A DNA stretch of 64,000 nucleotides from Prochilodus magdalenae (lineage: Eukaryota > Chordata > Actinopteri > Characiformes > Prochilodontidae): the NCBI GenBank assembly GCA_024036415.1, contig JAMWET010005007.1, forward strand, positions 186,001 through 250,000, written 5' to 3'. The first letter of the stretch is position 1. The number at the start of each line of letters is the position of its first letter. The position numbers and the translations under genes are program-made. This document shows positions 1-9,398 of this stretch, piece by piece. Below the pieces are notes generated by a model, which did no database searches, was not told where the DNA came from, and worked only from the letters and a program-made list of their open reading frames with translations.

Positions 1-3000
1 TATGACTGGCTGGTTTTCACTGTTCCTCTGGAGAGTGGATTTATGGCAGGCAGTGAATTTTGGGCATAGCACTAAAATAAAGAACTCAAGTACAACTCTA
101 CTTCATTTGCTCTAACCAGAGATTTGTTCATAAGAGCACAACATTTTTACCCCTGATATTATCAGATAGAAAGGATAAAAAACAACTGACTCAGACAGAC
201 TCAACAAACTAGATAAGGTGGTGAAATTTATAGGATGTGTCAGCAAGCCATAAAGGTTTTTTCATGATTTGGATAGCTCTTATTAGCTACAGCTAGTAAC
301 AGGGACTTGATGACTGGCCAATAGTCATAGTCAACTATTGATAGCTAATGTTTTATGTAATGTTATACAAACACAATTATAGATCCAACTCTGAGATGGC
401 ATTTTATTATTGATTCAGTAAGAACATTTACAAACAATGCTAAATCTCTGTTGATTACAACAGCTGACTGACGTCATCATCTTGTGACGGTTTTCCCCCT
501 GGCTGCGTATGCACCCAGCAATGTTTGTAAACAGGAAACCCTGTTATATTTAATGGGCTCTCTTCAACCAATTTTGACTTAGTCTGAATGGCTTGTTCAG
601 GTAGAAAATCCCTGAAATTAATACAAGTGCAGTTTTAGAAGGATCCCTGCAGAATAAATACAAAATAATAATAAAGCCTACGTTAAAAGCCTACTTTGCC
701 AGGCATATAACACAAACACAAAACTTAGGGGGCACAGTATTCCATCCTCATGCCATTTCCTCATGCCCTCTGATGGCACTAGTTGTGCCGGGCTCCCATA
801 TAGGGACAAGGGAAGCTTACATCTCCTAAGCTTGTAATGTACAGTGTCAAAGTTAAACCATGGGAGTAAAATCATTATGTAAAGTGGTAAGCTTCCTAGT
901 GTTAAAGGGACTTTTCAAAAAACAACAACATTGGATCATTTACTGTTAAAGTTTTCATCTGTTAATTATCCATTCATTTAACCAAAAGCAGCGTAGCTCC
1001 GCTTATTGACATTTAAGTTATAAGAAGTGTTTTAGGGCAGCCAATCAGAACAGAGGTCAGCTACATATATTAGTCCCAGTAACAAACTTGTTCTGTGCTA
1101 TGAGATAAAAAGATAATTGTTGTGTAAATATGAATAATGACAATTTTAAATACATAAAGTCACAGCTGGCCTTAATGTAGATTATGCCCTGTAAGAAGCG
1201 AAAGTGTCCCAGATATGCCAGTCAGTTAACTTGCCCTTTGTTTGGAATGAATTTGTCTTTGGTTCAGGAACACCGACCTAGCAAATTTTAACAACTCTGA
1301 TCTGCTTCTTCTAAACATCATAAAACAAGGCGGCCAGTAGAGACCTTGAGTATGATACTGAGATGGGAGCTTTGTTGTATTTGGCTCGAGCCAGCTTTGC
1401 TGACAATGGACTCTCTCCTTCACCCCATTTTCCTATCAGCGCGGATCTCCTTCTTTCTTCCATACGTGATTAATGTTGCATTCTCCATTTGGACTTTCTT
1501 TTTTGGTCCCTTGGCTGTTTCTGCTGTATATTAAATAGAAACCCACTTTTAATAAGCCATATGATTATGGTGGGATGCTGAGATTCAATTATCTTGAGAT
1601 AAATTGCCCAGCAAGCCACAAAGAGTGAGAACTGCTTAAAGATGTGTTGAAAAAGTGCTGGAGTGGGGGGCTACAGACAGGCATTCAGTCAGACTGTGGG
1701 ACTTGGATCAGTACAGAAGTGGTAAGTCATCATTGAGCTCTTGTGTATGGATGTGGGAAGATGTTCAGGGCACGTTTGGGGTCTTGATCTCACACTCTCC
1801 TGCTCTGGTTTGCACACCACCGTTTGTAGGTTTGTGGTAACTCTGGCTATCTTAATGTCTTTCTCGTGGATGAAACTGTAAAAATGTAACTTTGGAACAT
1901 CAATGCAAAGTTAAAGATTTGGCTCCTGATTGTGCCTGCACATCTTCAAGATCTTTTGTTTTGTCTCTCAAGGGCATGAAAGCAGACTTTGTTGCCGTCT
2001 TCTGCCGACTCTCTGTAGTCGATTTTTAAGGTACTGTAATTTATAATAGAGTTTAACTGTCTTTTATAAGTGCATTTATGTTTATAATTAATCTTTTTCC
2101 ATCACATTACTGATTTATTGTGTAACACATAGAAAAATGCACATCAAACAAAGATACTGCTGCTGTTTCAAATATCCCTCCAGATTTATTTCTAAAACAA
2201 CATTAATTTACATACGCTTCCCATCAAACTCAACAAGTAAATATTCTCATCATAATCAGTCACACATTCACGTGCCTGTCATAGCCTCTTCACAGTCTAT
2301 TACCCATCACTAACCACATCGATCATTCAGAGGAGAATGTTAATACCCTATGTATGCAGATGCATGGTCATTCTAGTAAAATTAAAATTATGGCTGTTGT
2401 GTTCCTGGCTCCTGGACTTAAGAAATTAAGTTAAGAGTGATTGATACTGGTTTGTTGCTCTGTTTAAATGCAATTCTGTTAGTAGGTATTAACATAGTCA
2501 CCCAATGAATTACGTTTTATTCACTTTCTGTGTTTAACAGCTTTATTTCAGTTTGTTTTCTGCTTATGTCAGGAAATGACATAAACAAGAAAAATGTAAA
2601 ATCTGTAGTATCCTTCTACTCTTCCAACTAAAGCTGCACTCTTAACAATAAAGGTTTCAATAAAAAACTCTATTGGTTTCTATCTAAATGACATCACTTA
2701 ATCAGATATTATGGACTGAAGACTCAGCCTGCTTTAACGGACACATCTTTTGCCGGTCTTTAGTTAAGGTGAGTCTTCAGCTTGACATCCATATGGGGCG
2801 CCTGTTGTCATATTTTGTGTGTCATAATGTGCCTTACATTTTCAGTAGGAGACGGACTGGCCAGTCAAAGACCTGTACTCTATTAGCTTAGGGTTGTCAT
2901 GTTGAAATAAACCTGGCTCAATATTATATACATATATACTTATCAATACATAATACAAACTATTGTTACCATACCTGGACAAAACCTGGCTTTTGTGTGT

Positions 3001-3195
3001 TGAGGAATGTTGTTCTAAAACTGTTACATTGTTTGCTGACTTCATTTTTGCGAAGTGGCAACTCAACTAGGTCTTGCCTGGATGTACGTATGCATTATTT
3101 CTGTAACATATTTTTGCATGTCATTGCTTCCGTAGTCTCAAATCGGTCCTGTCCTAACATTTTAAGTACAGGCGTAGGAGGTAAAGCATTAAATA
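1..3195. other. Intergenic DNA, no gene recognised
   Basis: AT-rich sequence with many stops in all frames. The open frames here are under 80 codons and resemble no family I know. The only discrete site I would single out is the CRE at 469-476. The stretch ends at the TA dinucleotide where the Tc1 element is inserted. Confidence 0.6.
469..476. promoter_or_regulatory. Consensus CRE (TGACGTCA)
   Basis: A perfect 8-bp palindromic cAMP response element, TGACGTCA, the binding site of CREB/ATF bZIP dimers. It is followed within 20 bp by a second half-site-like TGACG. No gene start was recognised nearby. It could be a distal element or a chance occurrence, since an 8-mer is expected about once per 65 kb. 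Confidence 0.25.
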
Positions 3196-3408
3196 CAAAC
3201 CGGGTTTTAAAAAAGTTGGGACACTAAACAAATTGTGAATAATAACTGAATGCAATGATGTGGAGGTGCCAACATCTAATATTTTATTCAGAATACAACA
3301 CAAATCACAGATCAAAAGTTTAAACTGAGAGAATGTATCATTTTAAGGGAAAAATATGTTGTTTCAAAATTTCATGGCATCAACAAATCCCAAAAAAGTT
3401 GAGACAAG
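3196..3408 (+). repeat. Left terminal inverted repeat of the Tc1 element
   Basis: Pairs with 4578-4790. Outer direct repeat at 3209-3222 and inner one at 3392-3405; the inner copy reads GTTGAGAC where the outer reads GTTGGGAC. In related elements these direct repeats are where the transposase paired-like domain binds. Mismatches with the right arm cluster in the outer 20 bp; I count about twelve overall. Confidence 0.9.
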
Positions 3409-3502
3409 TAGCAATAAGTGGATGGAAAAAGGAAATTGAGCATATAACGAACAGCTGGAAGACCAATTAACACTAATTAGGTCAATTGACAACATGATTG
3501 GG

Positions 3503-3510
3503 TATAAAAA
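3503..3510 (+). promoter_or_regulatory. TATA box of the transposase gene
   Basis: TATAAAAA lies 38 bp upstream of the ATG at 3548 and downstream of the in-frame ATG at 3494. This placement argues that 3494 is not the start in a transcript made from this promoter, and that 3548 is. Confidence 0.55.
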
Positions 3511-3547
3511 GGCCTTCTCAGAGTGTCAGTGTCTCTCTGAAGCCAAG

Positions 3548-4570
3548 ATGGTAAGAGGATCACCAATTCCACCATTGTTGTGCAGAAAGATAGTGCAGCA
3601 ATACCAGAATGGTGTTACCCAGCGTAAAATAGCAAAGACATTTAAGTTATCATCATCAACCGTGCATAACATCATCAAAAGATTCAGAGAATCTGGAACA
3701 ATCGCTGTGCGTAAGGGTCAAGGCCGTAAAACTCTACTGGATGCTCGTGATCTCCGGGCCCTTAAACGTCACTGCACCTCAAACAGGAATGCCACTGTCA
3801 AGGAAATAACAGAATGGGCTCAGGAATACTTCCAGGAAGCATTGTCAGTGAACACAATCCACCGTGCCATCTGCCCTTGCCAGCTGAAACTCTACAGTGC
3901 AAAAAGGAAGCCATTTCTAAGCAAGCTCCACAAGCTCAAACATTTGCACTGGGCCAGGGGTCTTTTAAAATGGAGTGTGGCAAAATGGAAGACTGTTCTG
4001 TGGTCAGATGAGTCACGATTTGAAGTTCTTTATGGAGCACTGGGACGCCATGTCATCCGGACCAGAGAGGACAAGGATAACCCAAGTTGTTATCAACGCT
4101 CCGTTCAGAAGCCTGCCTCACTGATGGTATGGGGTTGCATGAGTGCTTGTGGCATGGACAGCTTGCATGTCTGGAAAGGCACCATTAATGCAGAGAACTA
4201 TGTTCAGGTTCTAGAACAACATATGCTCCCATCTAGACGTCATCTCTTTCAGGGAAGACCCTGCATTTTTCAACAAGATAATGCCAGACCACATTCTGCA
4301 GCAATCACAACATCATGGCTACGTAGGAGAAGGATCCGGGTACTGAAATGGCCAGCCTGCAGTCCAGATCTTTCACCTATAGAGAACATTTGGCACATCA
4401 TAAAGAGGAAGGTGCGACAAAGAAGGCCCAAGACGATTGAACAGTTAGAGGCCTGTATTAGACATGAATGGGAGAGCATTCCTATTTCTAAACTTGAGAA
4501 ACTGGTCTCCTCTGTCCCCAGACGTCTGTTGAGTGTTGTAAGAAGAAGGGGGGATGCCACACAGTGGTAA
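3548..4570 (+). CDS. Tc1-like DD34E transposase, intact
   Basis: A 340-residue cut-and-paste transposase, the usual length for Tc1 proteins. The N-terminus holds a paired-like helix-turn-helix region for binding the terminal repeats, with motifs VTQRKIAKTF and STVHNIIKRF, followed by a GRKT linker and a second HTH. The C-terminal DDE catalytic domain is complete: first Asp in LWSDESRF (residue 154), second in FQQDNARPH (244), and Glu in SPDLSPIENIW (279), with exactly 34 residues between the second Asp and the Glu. The Tc1-typical VWGC motif is present. I start at 3548 because the frame from there (MVRGSP) matches the family N-terminus and the upstream ATG at 3494 precedes the TATA box. The stop is TAA at 4568-4570, just before the right repeat. 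There is no frameshift or premature stop. Activity is possible but not shown by sequence alone. Confidence 0.93.
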   Translation: MVRGSPIPPLLCRKIVQQYQNGVTQRKIAKTFKLSSSTVHNIIKRFRESGTIAVRKGQGRKTLLDARDLRALKRHCTSNRNATVKEITEWAQEYFQEALSVNTIHRAICPCQLKLYSAKRKPFLSKLHKLKHLHWARGLLKWSVAKWKTVLWSDESRFEVLYGALGRHVIRTREDKDNPSCYQRSVQKPASLMVWGCMSACGMDSLHVWKGTINAENYVQVLEQHMLPSRRHLFQGRPCIFQQDNARPHSAAITTSWLRRRRIRVLKWPACSPDLSPIENIWHIIKRKVRQRRPKTIEQLEACIRHEWESIPISKLEKLVSSVPRRLLSVVRRRGDATQW

Positions 4571-4577
4571 AAATGGC

Positions 4578-4790
4578 CTTGTCCCAACTTTTTTGGGATT
4601 TGTTGACACCATGAAATTTTAAAACAACATATTTTTCCCTTAAAATGATACATTCTCTCAGTTTAAACTTTTGATCTGTGATTTGTGTTCTTTTCTGAAT
4701 AACATATTAGATGTTGGCACCTCCACATCATTGCATTCAGTTTTTATTCACAATTTGTTTAGTGTCCCAACTATTTTGGAATCCGGTTTG
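4578..4790 (-). repeat. Right terminal inverted repeat of the Tc1 element
   Basis: Same length as the left arm and near-identical in inverted orientation. Inner direct repeat at 4581-4594, outer at 4764-4777. The outer copy here has ACTATTTT where the left arm is a purer A-run, so the outermost sites differ slightly between ends. Confidence 0.9.
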
Positions 4791-5507
4791 TATCTTCTCT
4801 TGTGCTAAATGAAGGTCAGTGTTGATTTATTAATCAATGTTTTGTGTTTTTGTTTGTATTTTATAAGCTATCCCAAAACTGTGGGTACAATAAGTAGCTT
4901 TGTTGCTAAAAGGCTCACACTAACCAACCATTCTATTAAACAAGTTTCTCTAGGAAAACAAACATGGTTATTCTATGGCATCACTCAAGGAACTCTTTTC
5001 TGGCCCTTGGTATTGTGTAGAATCTTTTTTGCCAAGTGTGTATTTATATAAAGACCCTTTTGTGAGCATTTTTTAAAAGGTGTTTAAGTGACAGTGCTTT
5101 TGGTTATCACTGTCCACATATGTGACATCCAAGGATTAAGTCACAGTCTACAGCTGACTGAACCTTTAAGTGACAATTCAGATCTTCATTAATGCATAAG
5201 TAGTTGTATTGCCATTGTCTGACATAACAGCACAGAATAAGTGTGTGGGGGGTGCATGACTCCCCCAGAAGCAGTCTGGCAGAAGCAGCATTCCCCGTCA
5301 GTTCGTTTGGCTGGGATGAAAGCTCAGTGTGATCCTGCAGGTCAGCCTGTGACCCCGCCACTGTTTTCCTAAGCAGAAGTTTGATCCTGAGCTCTTTATT
5401 TGGGCGCTTTGCTGCAGGCTGACCAGGCCTGGACAGCAGATTGACTTGCTGTTGTGCTCGCACCACTGGCCGCACTCTTCCCAGCAAGGTGCCCGCTGTC
5501 ATCGCTG

Positions 5508-5520
5508 TGACCTTTGACCT
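5508..5520 (-). promoter_or_regulatory. Perfect DR1 nuclear-receptor element
   Basis: Read on the minus strand this is AGGTCA-A-AGGTCA, the exact consensus for RXR heterodimers (PPAR), HNF4 and COUP-TF. A perfect 13-mer is rarely expected by chance in 64 kb. A second DR1-like site in the other orientation lies 73 bp downstream. Confidence 0.4.
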
Positions 5521-5593
5521 GGCCAGTGGACCGCCCCAGGGAGTCCCTATCCAGGGGCGACACACCGGAGGGCCCAGGAGTGGAATTGACATG

Positions 5594-5606
5594 GGATCAA
5601 AGGTCA
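5594..5606 (+). promoter_or_regulatory. DR1-like nuclear-receptor element
   Basis: GGATCA-A-AGGTCA on the plus strand: one strong half-site and one weaker one, spaced by one base. It lies 73 bp from the perfect DR1 and points the opposite way. Confidence 0.3.
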
Positions 5607-8600
5607 AGAGCTGTGGACGTGTGCTTGTTTTAAACACTCCCTGCAACTCACTGTAGTGGAATGCTCTTCTTCCCTCATCGTTGTTTCCTGTTTTAAAGGA
5701 TATAGCTGTGTCTTTGCTTCTCATAAAATGTTCAGATGACTAAAAATTCTATAAAGAGCTTCACTAAGCAGTTAATATTCATTAGCTACATAGCTTTAGC
5801 TGAAAATAACCATAGCAGAGTTGGTAGTGGACAATTTCCATCAAATAACCCCCAAACTATAGAATAGCGTTATTTCTTAAATAGAGAAAACTTGTGTTGA
5901 CATATTACATGATATCATCAATTGTATATGTAGGTCAAATGTTTGGGCTTTTGTTCCTTTTATTTCTTTATACCATTTGAACACTTTGCCTGCCGAAAGG
6001 CAACACTTTCAAACTATTTGTTTTTGTATTTTCTAATGTGACAGTTGTCTGCAGTTTTTATTTATTAGCTGAATTTAACACATGAAAAAAAATGTATATG
6101 TTAAATTCAGGAATAAACAGTAATTGCACATTAATCCATTGTATTGTAGCAATAGTCGGAAATGACCTGCAGTAACATCTTATATTACATTAAATTACTT
6201 TTTAAAGCTCATTTAAGTCTGTCCACAGCTATAACAGGGTAATTTGGTGAAAGTGCTGTGGTGTAAAATTATTGAATGCTTCTAACGTCTCCTTTTCGAA
6301 AAGTTATTATACCAAATGCTACCTAATATCTTTTTGACATTGCTTTACGATAGCTGTAGAGAACAGATTTGAGTCTTTCTTAAAATGCACTCATGGCAGA
6401 GAGGTGCGAAATAGTACCCACAAGAAAACTAGTTTTCTTTCAGGTTAACCTCTATTTTGCCGTTCCACACTGCATATATAAACCCAGCAGACATGTGGTT
6501 CACTGGTTATTTTGAATGGTAAATAATATTATATTTGCGTCACAACCCCTGATTTCTATCACCACCATTGTAATAGAGTTTCTCTAGGCTGGAGTATTTC
6601 ACAACAGACCAGTTGGAATGACTGTTTACATCACAACAATTAAATTATGCAGGATTCTTTAAAAAAATGGTATCAGAGTTTTTTTTCTTTCTCTTTTCTT
6701 TTTTACCATTTTGAAGACGAAAGTGTTTTCATACTACATCAACGACACTGAGGCTGGAGATGTTTCTCTAAATTGAAATCTGTGCTGGTTGCTCCTCCCT
6801 GGAGCTGGAGAAGCAATAAGAGCTGGAACTGGAGCTTTTCTCTAGCATGCACACCACTGTTAGGTCAGTCTCTCGGCCTAAGGCTGGTGGCTCTCCAAAC
6901 ACGCACCCACACACAGAGGTATATGAATGCCAGGTCACCCACCTGCCCTTAGGCATTCACTCACACACCAGGCTCCACTTTCTCTTCCCCACTGTGCCCT
7001 TCCCGTGCCCCCACCACCACCACGGCTGCGAATGGAAACATTATCATTGGGGTCCGTATCGCCTCTCTGCCCCTGCCGTCCCCTCAGGCTCCAATCGTAA
7101 TTCAATTAAACGTTTGCTTAAAGAGGATCACGCAGGAAGAGGCTAGCTGGTCACAGACAGGTCATTGCAAAAGCATGCAGCCTAACTGAACACTCTCAGT
7201 GTAGATCAGTAAATCTAGACACTGCGTTTCTGTTTTGCAAGCACACATGCTGGCTGATGATGAGTTGATATCCTATCGTCTATAAGGTGTGTAAATACAA
7301 GTGAGTATTTCTAATACTGTAATAGTACGAGAGTGAATGTCCTTGTTGAGTGTTGGCTGGCATCGCTTCCTAGTCCGCATCATGGAACAATCGTCTGCCT
7401 TGAAGCAGTTGTCATTAAAGGCTGAAGGATCAGGCTGAAATTGTAGAGTTTTGTTCTTTTCTCTAAACACAGCTGAACTCAAGAACATGGATGTTTCCTT
7501 TTGTTCCGAGCCTCCCTGGAAAAGATATCCTGTAAATTATGTAAATGACATGTTTCAGTGGAAAATAAAAGGTCTCATATTTGGATGAAGCCTCAGACAT
7601 TTGATTGTGTGTCTTCGAAGGGTTTCAGCAAGACCTTTAAAAGGTCCCTGACTGTGTGTAATGTGACCACTTTTATTTTGTTAATGGCAACACAGCGGCC
7701 AATTAGATGTCATACAATACCGTTGTCTTCAGAGATGTATTCCTTCAGTTAAGATGCAACCAGAACAAAAAGGAAAGCGAGAGAAATGAAATGTTGTTTG
7801 TCTTTGATATTGTTATAAATGTGGATGAACAGAATAAAAGTCATGGAAGGGTTTTTATTCTGTCTGGAATCCCTCCCAGAAATGTTCAGCCAATGCTCAC
7901 AATAAATGTGTGATATTTTCACTTTTCTTGATCTAGTCAAAAGAAAAGTCATTCCCCATTCGACCCAGTTTTGTTCCAGGGGTTTTAGATCACTTTCAGG
8001 TTTTGCATACTGTTGTACTGTCCCAAGTTCAAAGTGAACCAGGCAACAGTGTTTCACGAGTTTGTATTGTGTGTGCCTCTTCCTTCTACTCAAAATGACT
8101 CTGAAAGCCTCTGGAATTCCTCTTTTGGTGTTGCCACTCTCTTCTGGGTAATAACTAGAGCCAGAAAAACTTGGTGTTGGTCGTTTATTTGGAAAAAGAG
8201 TAACAGTTGTAAAAAGCCCACAGTGGCAGTCTCATTTTACACGGGTTTCCATATAAAATCTGTCAAATGTGATGCCACAGGGAGGGGGCTAGAGTGCTGG
8301 TCAAGGGTAAGAGATGGTGATGGTGCCAAATGACTTTACAGATGGGGATTTCTAAACACAGCACATTTCCTTATGCTAGATTAATAAGCATGACACCACG
8401 TCACACTTCAGATGGGCAAAGCGATGCTAAAGCCAGATTTCAATAAAATTGCTTGCGCTTGGTAAAAACAATTGGCGAACTAAGAGGAAAGCATCCCCCT
8501 TGTTGAGAAGAAGCCTTCCATCATTTCAAACGTTTCTGACCTAGTGAACATAAGAAGCCATAATCGGAACAGATTCTATACTGAGCACAACAAGCTGCAA

Positions 8601-9350
8601 ATTTTATGAACATCTTTGACTGTGTTTTAATGATAGTGTGGGCGTTTTTGTCATAAAACACTGCTATTAAACTCTTTTCATGATGGTGCAAGCTCTTGTT
8701 CGTGGTTTGCAGTGCTTTGTACTGCACTTTCTTGTAGAAAATGTGAAATTAAAAGGCCTGCTTGACGAGGCAGTTTTTGTTGTTTTGTTGGGCTTTATGT
8801 ATTTGCTGGAGTGTACATGGTCTGAGATCAAGGTTGTGACTGGCGACTCCAAATGGACCACAAGCCTCTCTGGTCAGCCACGGCGACTTGAACTGAGATC
8901 ACTATGTCCACAAGAATTTTTTAAGAGAGTCTGAGGAGCTTATTTACTGACTTCTCTTTTGGCTAGTATCTAAGCACACGAAGTCTTTGAGCACATGTAG
9001 ATATTACTGAAGTTTATTGTGAGAATCTTATATAATAAGCATGTACACTCTAAAGTGATAAAAATGACTCTTTGGAACATTGTTGTGAATGAATGGTTCT
9101 TCAGTAATCATATTCAAAAATGAGATACGCAAGTGCAAAGTTTTAAAGTGCAATCTGTCACCTTCAAGTCAAGAATTGCGCGAGAAAACTTTATTATTAA
9201 GAATATAGGTACCAAGCAAATATAGTGCCAGGCAAATATTCATTTTCAACGCAAATTTACTTGCTAATTAATAACTAAAGTAATGAATGCTTTAAAGAAG
9301 CATTATGTAACAACTTAAAATAACAGCTTCAATACGCCTTTCATTATACA

Positions 9351-9351
<1 letters not shown>

Positions 9352-9398
<47 letters not shown>
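9352..9398. repeat. (TA)n / (GATATA)n microsatellite
   Basis: About 14 TA dinucleotides followed by three GATATA units. Simple-sequence repeat with no associated gene; likely length-polymorphic. Confidence 0.9.

Larger units (their letters stand above)
3196..4790 (+). mobile_element. Complete Tc1-like transposon (IR/DR type)
   Basis: A 1595-bp element flanked on both sides by TA (3194-3195 and 4791-4792), the Tc1/mariner target duplication. Both termini begin with CAAACCGG read inward. The 213-bp inverted repeats are about 94% identical by eye, each with an outer and an inner copy of a short direct repeat (core AAAGTTGGGAC), which is the IR/DR arrangement of Sleeping Beauty-like fish elements. 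One uninterrupted DD34E transposase lies between them. The termini and product resemble a Tc1 family widespread in teleosts and also seen in frogs and lampreys, where horizontal transfer has been proposed. The open frame and closely matching repeats suggest recent insertion. It is the only intact mobile element in the window. Confidence 0.93.
5220..5700. promoter_or_regulatory. GC-richer candidate regulatory island with two DR1 sites
   Basis: About 480 bp clearly richer in G+C than its flanks. It contains the DR1 at 5508-5520 and an oppositely oriented DR1-like site at 5594-5606. A 205-codon open frame runs through it on the minus strand (5107-5724), but its product is compositionally ordinary and matches no family I know, so I treat it as a by-product of base composition. 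A distal enhancer or an unrecognised exon are the alternatives. Confidence 0.3.
4793..9350. other. Intergenic DNA with two GC-richer islands
   Basis: No recognisable gene. Two islands stand out from the AT-rich background: 5220-5700, with paired DR1 sites, and about 6850-7150, with a CCACCACCACCACCACGG run followed by a CNE-like stretch (around 7090-7140). The remainder shows only short open frames and low-complexity A/T. Confidence 0.5.

Noticed and set aside
3494..3547. Upstream in-frame extension of the Tc1 transposase
   Set aside because: It precedes the TATA box at 3503-3510, and the family N-terminus fits a start at 3548.
4270..4653. 127-codon minus-strand open frame
   Set aside because: Antisense shadow of the transposase and its right terminal repeat.
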